Assembly (NCBI RefSeq): GCF_040869045.1
Contig: NC_090321.1
Coordinates: 137,383,689 to 137,447,688 of the forward strand
Length of the DNA stretch: 64,000 bases
Source of the DNA: Eurosta solidaginis
Taxonomy: Eukaryota > Arthropoda > Insecta > Diptera > Tephritidae
Direction: 5' to 3'
The position numbers and the translations under genes were made by a program. Below are positions 32,605-44,112 of this stretch, one piece after another (position 1 is the stretch's first letter; each line of letters begins with the position of its first letter). Below the pieces are notes generated by a model. The model ran no database searches, was not told the DNA's origin, and saw nothing but the letters and a program-made list of their open reading frames with translations.

Positions 32605-32870
32605 ATGATACGATTTAAACGAGAGGGGAGGGAAGAGAAGAGAAGTGGAGAGAAGGAAAGGAAGGGAGGAGAAGAGGTGTGAAGAGAAGAGAAGGAAAGG
32701 GAAAAGAAGAGAAAGAAAGGGCGGAGAAGAAAAGGAAAGGGGGTTGAGAAGAAAATAGAAGGGAAGAGAAGAGCAGAGAAGATTAGAGAAGGAAAGGGTG
32801 GGGAAGAAATGGAAAGGTTGGAAAAAAGAAGAGAAGGGAAGAGAAGAAAAGATGAGAAAAGACTGCGCCT
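32605..32870. repeat. Purine-rich (GGAAGAGAAG) low-complexity tract
   Basis: About 260 bp almost free of C and T on the plus strand, made of GGGAAGAGAAGA-type steps. It explains the Ser/Phe/Leu-rich frame on the minus strand, which is not a gene. Confidence 0.85.
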
Positions 32871-32914
32871 AAATAAAACTGAAACTTCCAAATATATGCC
32901 AGCATCACTTTTAT

Positions 32915-33200
32915 TAAGATCATTCTGATATATAGAAGTCTATATCTATATCGATATAGCGCATGTATTAAATTACAATCCGGTAGTCACTCCTAAGTAA
33001 CGTTTCCGTGGTCGGGTATATTCTTTAGGCCAACAGATGACACGAGGCTGGGAACGTGTGTAGAAGTCTAATCTTTCTTTTCGCGTAATACTTTCCACAT
33101 AGTATTCCCCGTACTGTACTGGGCTTATGACGGGTCTCATAAAACGACATTGAAATGAAACAAAACCTGGGACAATACCACTCTTTTTGGTGCTGACCAC
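32915..33200 (-). repeat. Inverted copy of the 37.0-kb segment
   Basis: The minus strand encodes YGEYYVESITRKERLDFYTR and later RPRKRYLGVTTGL, nearly identical to the end of the plus-strand frame at 36,985-37,122. After the stop both continue TTAATACATG(C/T)GCTATA. The TCGATATAGATATAGACTTC block that follows here (32,957 leftwards) is found at 37,585 on the plus strand. I do not recognise the encoded peptide. The two copies face each other across about 4 kb. Confidence 0.7.
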
Positions 33201-33451
33201 AGAAATCGTCTTAAGGCATACGATTTGAAGTCACACACATAAAATATCCGGACCATTATCGGGAATGGTGCCACAGCATGGTTGATAAATGTTTTCACAA
33301 AGGAAACCCCTCACACCATCGCCAATCAATTGAAAAGCGCAGATTTTATGTCAGATGGAGGGGGGGGGGGGGGGGGGGAAAGTCTCGTCGTGCTGATGGT
33401 ACCTGATGCGGAAAAAAGCGGGAATGCACAGGCACTGCTCACGCCATAATA
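33201..33451. other. Unassigned sequence with a G19 run
   Basis: No gene seen. Contains 19 consecutive G at 33,360-33,378. Confidence 0.5.
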
Positions 33452-34450
33452 TACGTCATGTTGTTGTTGGGTGCGACCACTCACAAATTGTCGTCAAAGT
33501 CTTCAAACGGAAGTCCAAGGCAACTAGCAGTTTCAAAAAGGGTGGACCATAGCGAAGTTGGTGTTGGAGGCATAGGCTCCACATTACAATTGAAAAGATG
33601 GTTGTTGTCATGTGAAGGCCCGTCGCATGCAGGCCATACATTACGTATGTCGGGCTGATTCTGGAAAAGTAAGAGTTTAACCTATTACAGTATCCAGAAC
33701 CAAGTTCTTGGTCGACTGCTCTCTTCTACTGAAAAGGTAGGATAGGTTATATTGATAAAGGGGTCACAGGGCGCATCCTGGCAAAAGCGTTTACCAATTC
33801 TGTGTGGAGTTTGCCTGCTTATGCTCGTCTGGATCAAACCAGTGTGTTGGTAGGTGCCGGATGTGATCATAGTGCTATGGATGTTCCCTTAAGCCTCTTT
33901 GAGGCGGGGCTAGATCAAGCAGTTGTTTGCTAGGGTGTCCAGGTTTGTGACACCTAAAAAAATTTTTCCGCATTTCGTTATGCTGTGGCAGTTCTGAGTG
34001 CAGCATTTTTGCAGGTCTGCAGTCTTTTCCAGTGTGTGTTTTTAGGACCAGGCTACCAAACGCGTAGCACACAATTGCATTTTACTAGTTAGCAACGTTT
34101 TTTATCTCTTCTCGGAGTGCAGTCGGCAAGCGACTTGAGGATTTTGTTGCGGTCGACGTCAAAGTCCAATATTTGCGCCATCTGTTCCTTCAAAGTCGTA
34201 AGCAGAATGGCCGTGGATTGGGGCGGTGATAGTACCAGGGCGCGCGAGGTGAAGAAACTTAACTGGGGAGATAGCAGTTTATTTTAAAAACTGATTCGCC
34301 TATTGGACTGTCACATCCTGTTGCCAATATCGTGCAGTCGCGGCGTAGGAAATGATAGTAACTCCTTCTGGTGGAGCTGTGAGATTTGATATGAAGAAAT
34401 TAAACACAATCGGGGATAGGAAAACACCGTGTTATGGTCCACTTGTGAGA
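33452..34450 (-). pseudogene. CR1/Jockey-like element, 3' fragment
   Basis: Read on the minus strand from about 34,440 down. It shows a VFNFFIS and PPEGVTIISYA stretch equal to the RT palm of the 15.7-19.7 kb element, with the Asp-Asp lost by a 2-bp deletion (about 34,345). A jump follows to the C-terminal region (PGHPSKQLLDLAPPQRGLR at about 33,905-33,960), and then CPAC...HDNNHLFNC-like codons near 33,600. It ends in a CAACAACAAC-type tail near 33,460. 5'-truncated and internally deleted. Same family as the near-intact copy. Confidence 0.75.
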
Positions 34451-34949
34451 TTCACATTCTGAACGTTCTGTTGACTGGGGGTAGGTGGTTAATTAATAGG
34501 GAAAAGGTTAGGATTCACCCTCAGTCATGTCTGCCTGGGGTGGTTAAAACAAATTTTCTTTACTTTCCCGCGGGTGGCATCGTCAAAGGTTCCAATGGTC
34601 TGGAAAAATTCCCAATAACGGCAACCACCATGGCGTAACTATACAAGGAGGCAGCTGACTTGCAAGTTTTTATAGGATTTGACACATCAACTTTCGGCGC
34701 AGTACGATTTTGACACCAGTTCATCGATTCACCAAAAACAAAGTACTGGAACATTTAATGATGGTTGTAGGTATGTCACCGTGGCCAGCACCTTGTATGG
34801 TTCCACCATGGGCAACCACAGTTAATCGGCATTTAACGGCGTTTTCCATGGCGCAGTCGCAATAAGGAAATGAATTTTTGCTTCCTGACGCCACGACGGC
34901 GGACGTGCCATTTTAGAAACTAAAAGAACAAGTGGTGTTTAAGTGGTCG
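34451..34949. other. Unassigned
   Basis: No recognised coding region. It may be the 5' part of the Helitron that follows, but no Helitron 5' TC end could be fixed. Confidence 0.35.
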
Positions 34950-36870
34950 GTCGACCGCGGAAATCAAAAAATTAATTAGTACTTCCGAGGATATTGCAGT
35001 TGCTATTTATACCACCGGTAATAGTGAATACTTAATGAAAACATTATTAGCTAAAGAAATAGGTTGTGAATTGTGGACGAGCGAAATGCCGGGATAAGTT
35101 TGCATAAGACTTTAGAATCTTTAGAATTCTTCCTGCGACCAAAGTCTATCATCTATTATCCTGGTAGTGGTAACGCGGGTGAAGTGCTGTGGAACCATAC
35201 GACCAAATCTTTTGCGCAGGCTGTATGTCTATATATCTTGCATGCAGTTCTATCTTGCATGCAGTTCTATGCTTTATTGAATCAATACTCCGTGGACATG
35301 ATGGTAAAGATGATTTCCAAAAGATTGAATTTTATACGCAGAAATTAGCAAAAACTACGTGCTGAAAAATATGTACACTTACGTGATGCTATCAATGAAG
35401 ATTCTAATATTAATGTTTCTACTATAGGCCAAAAAGTTATACTTCCATCGACAAAAGTCACATGATCGACATGGTAATGTAGCTAGGGTTTTTCATTTAA
35501 AAATGAGAAAGCTAATGTTTATTTTAACCAAAAAATTCATATTTGGAGAAGTTAGGTGCCACATGGTCTCAGTAGAATGACAAAAACGTGGGTTACCGCA
35601 TTGTCATATATTGCTTTGGCTGCAGACGAAAATTCAACCACACGAAATAGATAACATTATTTGTGCTGAAATACCCAACCAACGCGATGCCCAATCCTGT
35701 ACGAAATTGTGTGCAAAAATATGATACATGAACCATGTGGACAACATTAATAATAATTTAATTAATAATATATTTTCCCCATGCATGGCAGATGGTAAGT
35801 GTGTGAAGAGATGTCCCCGCAATTATAGCGCTGAGACGCAGTCTGGCGAAGATGGCTACCCAACATACCGTAGACGGAGTCCTGAAAACGGGGGTAATAC
35901 TGCCAACCTTGATGTACGTGGAACTATTACCAGAATAGACAATAAATGGGTTATTCCTTATTTCCCTGTACTCCTGCGATGTTTTTCGGCACATATTAAC
36001 GTTGAATACTGTCATTCCGTTAAAGCCATTAAATAAATTTGCAAATATGTTAATAAGGGCACAGATCAAGCTACATTTTCTTCTCAAAATACTTCGGATG
36101 AGATTCAAAAATATCTCAACGGTCAGTATATAAGCACTTCAGAGTCTTTCGGGCGTTTTTTTTTTTTCCCCCATCCATGAGCGATATCCAACTGTTGTAC
36201 ACTTAGCAGTGCATTTAGAGAATGGGCAACGAGTGTACTTCTCGGAAGATAATATACACAGAGTTCTGGAAAACCCTCGTAAAACTACGTTGATGGCATT
36301 TTTTGAACTATGCGCTACCGATTCTTTTGCGAAAACACTTATTATACGTGGAGCAATAATAAATTTTTCAGAAGGAAGCGGGGAATATCTATTGGAGGTA
36401 ACCCAGGGATTAAAAAGGATTCGGCACTTGGGAGAGTTTACAATGTACACCCCATTCAAACGGAATGTTTTTATATACATTTATTGCTTCACATTATTCG
36501 AGGTCCTACCTCTTTTGAAAGCTTGATGACTGTAAATGGTGTAGTTTTCCCAACTTTTCAAGCCGCTTGCAGAGAACTACAACTTTTGGAAAACGACGAC
36601 CATTGGAAAAATGCCGTATCTGAGGCAGCTCTTTTGCATTCGCCGCCAGGGCTAAGAGAGTTATTTTCCATTTTAATAGTTTTTTGTCAGCCGTCAAATG
36701 CTGAGTTATTATGGAACACGTTCAAGGATGACTTATGTGAATTCTTCCTTTTCTATGAACGCAGAAGTCGTACTGATCGCGTTCTACAAATTTCTGAAGA
36801 TTTAATAAATCAAGGTTTGAAAAAATTTGACGAATATTATGATAATGACAGTAGTATAGCGTCATCAATC
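34950..36870 (+). mobile_element. Autonomous Helitron remnant (Rep/helicase)
   Basis: Plus-strand pieces in the order expected of an animal Helitron protein: an N-terminal IYTTGNSEYLMKTL-like segment, GLPHCHILLWL (the HUH motif, His codons at 35,599 and 35,605), SPCMADGKCVKRCPR and YPTYRRRSPENGG. Next come NKWVIPYFPVLLRCF-HINVEYC, KYVNKGTDQATF, VHLENGQRVYF and the pre-helicase region GVVFPTFQAACREL...LRELFSILIVFCQPSN. The Rep catalytic tyrosine region is hit by a stop (36,034-36,036). The helicase motifs proper are absent, so the 3' half is missing. Many frameshifts. No ends were identified. Confidence 0.8.
35728..36036 (+). pseudogene. Helitron Rep domain fragment
   Basis: 102 codons spanning CMADGKCVKRCPRNY, GYPTYRRRSPENGG and INVEYCHSVKAIK. 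The TAA at 36,034-36,036 sits where the first of the two paired Rep tyrosines (Y-x3-Y before VNKG) is expected. Reading continues in frame ICKYVNKG, so the second tyrosine is kept. Rep nicks and joins DNA during rolling-circle transposition. Confidence 0.75.
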
Positions 36871-37122
36871 ACAAGACGAACAGACGACCTAATTCCCTAT
36901 CTGCGCTTCGAGGGCGATCTTAAGGTCACAATAGAGGTCGACGGTTGGCGCAAGGGTGCTCAACCCAGACCCGTCATACAGTACGGGGAATACTATGTGG
37001 AAGGTATTACGCGAAAAGAAAGATTAGACTTCTACACACGTTCCCAGCCTCGTGCCATTTGTTGGCTTAAAGAATATACCCGACCACGGAAACGTTACTT
37101 AGTAGTGACTACCGGATTGTAA
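36310..37122 (+). pseudogene. Helitron protein segment joined to unrecognised C-terminus
   Basis: Residues about 20-165 match the region between Rep and helicase in Helitron proteins (RKRGISIGGNPGIKKDSALG, IRGPTSFESLMTVNGVVFPT, HSPPGLRELFSILIVFCQPS, LWNTFKDDLCE). From about residue 200 the sequence is not Helitron-like to my eye: it reads DLIPYLRFEGDLKVTIEVDGW and ends RPRKRYLVVTTGL. The last 46 codons have an inverted near-copy at 32,970-33,130. So the frame looks like a fusion made when an unrelated repeat landed in or next to the Helitron. Confidence 0.6.
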
Positions 37123-37584
37123 CTTAATACATGTGCTATACAAAGTAGCAAACGCATTATTATCAAATGCTCTTCAAGCGCAGGACGATAACGCGGTGAA
37201 TGTAATGGGACATTGTAGCAGCTCCCTTCATATCTTCAGAATAAGCGAAAGCTTGGTTAGATGTGTAGTGTGTGGTGCTCGATGCTCTTTTCGGCTTTGG
37301 ACCCCTGCCCACAGTTGGCCTATAAGCTTATTGATTGGAAGATAAACGTAATGATACCCCTTTTCAAAACAGAATTTCGCATAATCATAAATTAGCGGCC
37401 CTAAATGCTGTATGCCAACTCCCAGAAATATACTCAAACCATTGAGGGACGACGCCATTAAGTAAACATTTTTTTTCTAATGTACTTTAAACTGGCTGCG
37501 AAAAATTTCGTTATGGTCAACAAGCACATAATAAATAATATAAAATACATAAATAAAGAACGGTACCCCGTAACGGCATAAACT
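37123..37584. other. Unassigned spacer
   Basis: No gene seen. This stretch separates two blocks that are adjacent in the inverted copy at 32.9 kb, so it is probably an insertion in the repeat. Confidence 0.4.
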
Positions 37585-38938
37585 AATCGAGATAGATATA
37601 GACTTCTATATATCAGAATGGGCGAAAAAAGAAATTCATTTAACCATGCCCGTCCGTCCGCCCGTCCGTCCGTCCATAAACACGATAACTTGAGTAAAGT
37701 TTGAGGTATCTTAATGAAATTTGGTATGTAAGTTCCTGGGCACTCATCTCACATCGCTATTTAAAATGAACGAAATCGGACTATAACCACGCCCACTCTC
37801 TCGATATCTAAAATTTCGAAAAAGTGCGATAATACTTTACCAAAGACAGATAAAGCGATGAAACTTGGTAGATTGGTTAACCAAAATAGAAAATTAGTAC
37901 AATTTTGGATAATGGGCGTGGCACCGCCCACTTTTAAAAGAAGGTAATTTAAAAGTTTTGCAAGCTGTAATAGGCACTCGTTGAAGATATCATGATGAAA
38001 TTAGGCAGAAAAGTTACTCCTATTACTGATATGTGTTCTAAATAAAAATTAGCAAAATCGGATGACGAATACGCCCACTTTTTAAAAAAGAAAATTTTTA
38101 AAGTCAAATTTTAACAAAAAATTTAATATTTTTACATTATATAAATTATGTCAACATTCAACTCCAGTAATGATATGGCGCAACAAAATACTAAAATAAA
38201 ATAAAATTTCAAAATGGGCGTGGCTCCGCCCTTTTTCATTTAATTTATCTAGAATACTTTTAATGCCATAAGTCGAACAAAAATTTACCAATCCTTGTGA
38301 AATTTGGTGAGGGCATAGCTTCTATGACGATAACTGTTTTCTGTGAAAATGGGCGAAATCGGTTGAAGCCACGCCGTTAATACGATAACTTGGGCAAAAA
38401 CCGATATAACTTTACTAAACTTAGTTCACATACTTATCTGAACTCACTTCATCTTGATATTAAAAATGGGCGAAATCCGACTATGACCACGCCCACTTTT
38501 CCCATATCAAAAATTTCTAAAAATGAAAAAATGCCATAATTCTATACCAGATACGAAGAAAGGGATGAAACATGGTGATTAGATTGGTTTTTTGACCCAA
38601 AATATAAATTTAGAAAAACTTTGTAAAATGGGTGTGACATATTACGTAGAAAAAAATGAAAAAACTCTACAGGGCGAAATAAAAAGCCCTTGGAATCATG
38701 GAAAGAATACTGTTCGTGGTATTACACATATATATATATATTAGCGGTACCCGACAGATGATGTTCTGGGTCACCCTGGTCCTCATATTGGTCGATGTCT
38801 CGAAAACGCCTTCACATATACAACTAAGGGCCACTTCCTTTTAAAATTTTCATTAATACCTTTCATTTTATACCCGTATCGTACAAACATATTCTAGAGT
38901 CACCCCTGGTCCACCTTTATACGATTTAAGGACTTACG
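37585..38938. repeat. Dipteran noncoding interspersed repeat (CGTCCGTC / GGGCGTGGC type)
   Basis: Begins GATATAGACTTCTATATATC, then CCCGTCCGTCCGCCCGTCCG (37,649-37,668 region), repeated AAATGGGCG(T/A) and CCACGCCCACTTTT phrases spaced irregularly, and no coding frame. The last 190 bp (38,750-38,938) are reverse-complement matches to the 128-bp unit family at 9.1 kb (GTCACCCTGGTCC, ATATTGGTCGATGTCTCG). The same style of repeat is at 49,900-50,060. Widespread in flies to my memory; class unknown. Confidence 0.6.
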
Positions 38939-39026
38939 ATTTTAATAGGATTCCTGACTGAAGAATAAATATCAACACAAACTAGGAAATTATGTATGGT
39001 AACAAACTAGGAATTTATGTATGGTA

Positions 39027-39629
39027 GGATAGGATAGGATAGGTTAGGTGGTAGCTGCCCTGATAAGGATAGCTCACTTGGACAACACGAAGGTCCGTTG
39101 TGATACCACATACACCAAAAATAACGGTGACTTAGATCTAGCTACTTAGAGAATCGTTGGGTGGCAACGATAAAGCTCCGAATGATACCGATCTCAACTT
39201 TGGATATATCCTCGGGAGATCCAAGTGAGTCGCGACCGAAGTACTTTCGCCTAGTTCTGGCAAAAGCTGGACAATCAAGCATAAAGTGATTTGGTGATTC
39301 CACCTCATCATCCTCCATACAACTGCAGCAGGATGGAGTTTCCAGTATATTGAGACGTACCGCATGGATACCCATGGGACAGTGCCCTGTCAAAACCCCA
39401 ATGACCATTGATAGGTGAGCCTTAGTGAACCCAATTATTTCAGCAGACCTCCTGCCATCCACTTTTGGCCAGAAAGATCTTGCTACCCTGCAAGACGTGG
39501 TATCCGCCCAACGTTTGCTGAGGTGGTTCGAGGCCCAGATATGGAGGAGCAATCCACAGGTGGCCAGCGGGATCCCAAAATCCCTACAGCCATCTTCATA
39601 CGGTTCAGTTGTACCGATGCGGGCTAAGA
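39027..39629 (-). mobile_element. LOA-type 3' fragment in the left LTR
   Basis: A 5'-truncated insert flanked by an 11-bp target duplication TATGTATGGTA (39,016-39,026 and 39,630-39,640). The right LTR has the empty site. The minus-strand frame 39,552-39,138 encodes SFWPKVDGRRS, VLTGHCPMGIHAVR and CCSCMEDDEVESPNHFMLDC, the C-terminal Cys/His region of an RNase-H-bearing non-LTR element. The 3' tail is CCTAACCTATCCTATCC-like, resembling the CCTAACCTAACC tail of LOA-2. Confidence 0.85.
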
Positions 39630-39663
39630 TATGTATGGTAACGCGGGCGGAAACTAAATATTA

Positions 39664-40015
39664 AAAAAAAAAATAAATGTAAGGCACGATAACCTCCAAA
39701 GAGATCTAAGGCCGAGCTTCTCTTACAATTTGCGTAGTGCTCCTCTTGATTTTCCCTACAAATTGGCCGGACGGGACCTACATGTTTTATGCCGACTCCG
39801 AACGGCATCTGCAAGGAAAATGAGTTTTCACTGAGAGCTTTTCATGGCAGAAATACACCCGGAGCGCTTGCCAAACACTGCCGAGGGGCGACCCCGCTTA
39901 GAAAAATTTTCTTTTAATTTAAAAATCTTATTTCTAAAATTTTGATGTTGCTTTGCCCGGGGTGCGAACCCAGGGCATACGGTGTGGTAGGCGGAGCACG
40001 CCACCATCACACCAC
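39664..40015 (-). mobile_element. SINE copy D, full-length, in the left LTR
   Basis: Flanked by a perfect 15-bp target duplication GGAAACTAAATATTA (39,649-39,663 and 40,016-40,030). The equivalent place in the right LTR (about 43,252-43,266) is an empty site with one copy of that motif. The head has A and B boxes on the minus strand; the 3' tail is T-rich. Confidence 0.97.
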
Positions 40016-41984
40016 GGAAACTAAATATTACCAAGAAAAAAAGGGACACCCCACTGTCAATCGTACTGATGGATTCAGCGAGGTCTAAGGTGATATTCGA
40101 CCTGCGCTTTCTATACCCTACCCAACCATGGATCTTCCTAACAACTGCATTGCTGAAGATCCCCAAAGAATGTAAAGTTCCCTACCTCCCTATGCCATCA
40201 TACGCCTCCAGGAAAACTCAACTTAACACATAATTATATGTTATAAGTTCACTTCACATATTTATTCATATTCAATCAAAAAAAATTATATTTATATTTA
40301 CTTGGCCAATATGCGCCAAAGCCGTTAGATACAATGGCACCCGTTTTGATAGGTGAGAATAATTAGGTAGCTATGTATCTAGTGTAGGCAATCCAATTGT
40401 GCCTCTAATGCCAAGAGCTCAGAAAATTTAGCTAACCGCAGTTGTGTGTGATCGCATTCAGAAACAAATTGTAAACAAACAGATTTATGGTTTCTTTTTT
40501 TTTTTTTCTTTAACGCATTTCTAAGTGCAATATGATAATTGTTGTTGCGTTTATGGGCAAATATGGGATAAGCTGTTATCAAGTCGACATTGGTATGCAA
40601 ATTTGTACCAACAAATTTGTAGGTATGTATGTCGTCATAGGGAGCAGGTTTATTGCTTGCTACGTACTACATACTAATGTCGATCTGACTGTGCTTATCA
40701 AACAAAATTAAGAAGGTCGAACAATAAGAAAATATCAAAAAAAGGTAAAATTGACTTACATGCGTTTATGTGTATGTTTATCGATGCGATCCCTCGTTGA
40801 AAGGCCTTCCAGCGATGAATGTGCGGGACAGCTTGTACTGTTGTTATTGTTGGTGTTTTATTTTTAGCGAAATTATTGTAAGTTGGGCGCATTACTGTAC
40901 CCTAACAATTAGGTGTTTCTGCTTTTCACCTGGAAGTCTGACGTCATTGATTTTAGACAAAACTACAAACTTACATTAGTCCGTTCAAAAAAAATCTATT
41001 TTTTTGTTTGTTGTTGAAAATTTTACTTTTTAAGACCTCTTCTAAAAGATCACACTAGCACAACCACGACCTCTATACGATTTTTTTTTGTTTCCAGATA
41101 AGCTTTAATTATCATAGATCTATTCTAAGTTTTGTAATTTTTAACTTAATTGCTACTTTGAATAATAATTTTCAAAACTTTTCCTTTCTAATTACGTTAA
41201 ATATACCACGTTTCTTGACTTTCACTTTTAATTAGGAATGTTTAAAAATTCAAAATTCATTAGCGAAAACCAAAAATAGGTTATTTAAATCACGTAGATT
41301 TTACTAATTTAACTTTCGATAATTATTTTCACATGTACATTATTATGGGCTATTTCCCTCGTGGATTTTACCATCTGCACAAACACTTATCCTAACATAT
41401 ACAACTGCCTCTTTTTTTCACTATGGACTTTTGTCTTTTTTTGGATGGGTCGTTAAATTTCCGCGATGATTAAGATGCGCGCCTGGTATGCGCGTTCGTG
41501 GAGCGTTGCAACTTTTCGTTGGGGAAGGTGGCTCATTGGATGCTAAGGCAACTGAATGGGAGTCATTCCGCCAAGCGGACTCATGTTTCTGTCTTCCACA
41601 ATGTTTTATGCTTTTCCACTGAACTGTCCACCTCCACACTAGTGCACCAACGTTCCAGCTGAACCGATGCAGACGCTAGCAACCAAAGCTGGAGGTGGGT
41701 GGCAATCTGGAGATCGTGCTTTGCACGTATATGGTTTTATTGGCACTGGGCACTTTCTAAACTATTAAGCGTGGACTTGTAAAGTACGCTGGTGAAGAAC
41801 GCCAATCACTTGGTACTATGCAATCCGGTTTGACACAGGTCTAAATAACACAAATGCTGATAAAAAAAACACTTGACTTTTTAATAAATTTAGAAACCTA
41901 CCTTCCAAAAATAGAACTCGGGAATTTTTCCGCTGGTGATCTGATACTAATTATTTCACCACTTCGGTGACTGCCTAATTTCGC

Positions 41985-42722
41985 ATTGTACTTATCGGAA
42001 AACTTACTCAAGGAAAAGTTACGGCGGTAAACTTCTTAACCTTCTTTAAAAGATACTGATTTGGAACGTAAATTATATTGCTTGACGTTCCTATCGTATG
42101 CCTTGCGTATGTTAGCTTGGATGTCTTCTCTCAACAACGCCTAGTTATCCGTCCGTTCGAGAGGTAAAATTGGCTCTTCAAGAAGGGATAATTCTTTTAG
42201 CAATTTATATTCGGATCCATGTGTGATCATATCCAGCCCAAACAATGCTCTATAAGGGGAATATCCTAGAGACTGATGCAGGGCGGATCTCAAAGAACAA
42301 GATATGCTGGACAGATGTACGTCCCATTGCGTTTGATCTTTATTTAGGTACGAACGAATCGCCGCTAACAACGACCAATTAACGCGCTCAGCCGCATTAC
42401 TCTGCGGCGAGTATAGGGCAGTGTACATGTGACGGATACCTAATTCCGTAAGAAATGCCTTGAATTCTTTAGCTTTAAATTGGGTCCCATTATCGCTTAC
42501 AATAGTTTCGGGAACTCCAAAACTATGGAAAATATTTTCCAGCAGAAATTTTTGTATTGCCGCTGACGTGAATTTCTTCAACGGTTGAAGCCAGCGGTAC
42601 TTGCTAAAATGATCAAGAACAATCAGTAGTACTATGTTGCCATTTTTGCTTCGCGGGTATGGTCCCAGCAAGTCAATATATAGCCTTTGAAAAGGTTGAC
42701 AAGTAGGACTATGGGCACCCAT
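41985..42722 (-). pseudogene. Osvaldo-like integrase core and C-terminal domain
   Basis: The 193-codon frame 42,722-42,141 starts in the integrase core: YIDLLGPYPRSKNGN (first catalytic Asp), VSDNGTQFKAKEF (second Asp) and SPQSNAAERVNWSL (catalytic Glu). All three DDE residues are present. After a stop near 42,140 the C-terminal part continues (REDIQANIRKAYDRNVKQYN, YNAKLG). It is cut at about 41,971 where the LTR copy begins. The zinc-binding N-terminus, RT and everything upstream are deleted, so only about 260 bp separates it from the primer site. Confidence 0.8.
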
Positions 42723-42975
42723 TGGAGGACGTAATGTGACGTTCGGAGCTATCGTAGGCCGCTTAACTCCCTAGACTCTGCAGCATCAACCTCTGCGGAA
42801 GTAGACCTAAACTTATCTAACTTCGTCATCGGATATGTGCGACAACTAACTGTGGAGAATATATTTGGAAAGTTTTTTTCACTAAGTGGGTGTACCAAGT
42901 AGGTACCGCTGCGTTCCAAGCAACGCAAACGCCACAAAGCAGTGCTACTTTTGTTATCACCACACGTTAGTTTGC

Positions 42976-42993
42976 CCCACACGTTGGGCGCCA
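42976..42993 (-). other. Primer-binding site (tRNA-Lys type)
   Basis: On the minus strand TGGCGCCCAACGTGTGGGGC. This matches the common insect tRNA-Lys primer site apart from an inserted GT. It marks the inner end of the right LTR. The frame at 42,749-43,171 that spans it is not a gene. Confidence 0.65.
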
Positions 42994-44112
42994 AAAACTT
43001 ATGTAACAGTCCACTACAGAGGTGGGTGAGATCATAGGTGGTTCCTAGGTAACGACATGAGGAACGAATCATTAACCTATGTACAGTTAAATGGTCGCGG
43101 CAGGCGGAATCCTCTGGTGCCTTAGCTTTTTCGGCGTGGGGTGGGTTTTGCCATACCTTAGCTGCATTCACATAAATTTATTTTAATAGGATTCCTGACT
43201 GAAGAATAAAAATCAAGACAAACTAGGAAATTATGTATAGTAACACGGGCGGAAACTAAATATTACCAAGAAAAGAGGGACAGCCCCACTGTCAATCGTA
43301 TGATGGATTCAGCGAGGTCTAAGGTGATATTCGACCTGCGCTTTCTATACCCTACCCAACCATAGATCTTCTTAACAACTGCATTCCTGAAGATCCCCAA
43401 AGAATGTAAAGTTCCCTACCTCCCTATGCCATCATACGCCTCCAGGAAAACTCAATTTAACACATAATTATATGTTATTCACTTCACATATTTATTCATA
43501 TTCAATCAAAAAAAATTATATTTATATTTACTTGGCCAATATTCGCCAAAGCCGTTAGATACAATGGCACCCGTTTTGATAGGTGAGAATAATTAGGTAG
43601 CTATGTATCTAGTGTAGGCAATCCAATTGTGCCTCTAATGCCAAGAGCTCAGAAAATTTAGCTAACCGCAGTTGTGTGTGATCGCATTCAGAAACAAATT
43701 GTAAACAAACAGATTTATGGTTTCTTTTTTTTTTTTTTCTTTAACGCATTTCTAAGTGCAATATGATAATTGTTGTTGCGTTTATGGACAAATATGAGAT
43801 ATGCTGTTATAAAGTCGACATTGGTATGCAAATTTGTACCAACAAATATGTAGGTATATATGTCATCATAGGGAGCAGGTTTATTGCTTGCTTCGTACTA
43901 CATACTAATGTCGATCTGACTGTGCTTATCAAAAAAAAATTAAGAAGGTCCAACAATAATAAAATATCAAAAAAGGTACAATTGACTTACATGCGTTTAT
44001 GTGTATGTTTATCGATGCGATCCCTCGTTGAAAGGCCTTCCAGCGATGAATGTGCGGGACAGCTTGTACTGTTGTTATTATTGGTGTTTTATTTTTAGCG
44101 AAATTATTGTAA

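Larger units (their letters stand above)
38939..41970 (-). repeat. Left (3') LTR copy, interrupted
   Basis: Homologous to the right copy from ATTTTAATAGGATTCCTGAC to TCACCACTTCGGTGA. It contains a LOA-type fragment (39,027-39,629) and SINE copy D (39,664-40,015), both absent from the right copy. It has about 330 bp (41,075-41,410) that the right copy lacks. Near 38,975-39,015 a 26-bp block AAACTAGGAAATTATGTATGG is partly duplicated. At its right edge it abuts integrase codons directly, showing a deletion of the U3 region. Confidence 0.75.

Noticed and set aside
32583..32891. Ser/Phe/Leu-rich frame on the minus strand that looks like a membrane protein
   Set aside because: Translation of the purine-rich low-complexity tract.
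42749..43171. 140-codon minus-strand frame over the primer site
   Set aside because: Spans LTR end and primer-binding site; composition and position fit noncoding LTR sequence.
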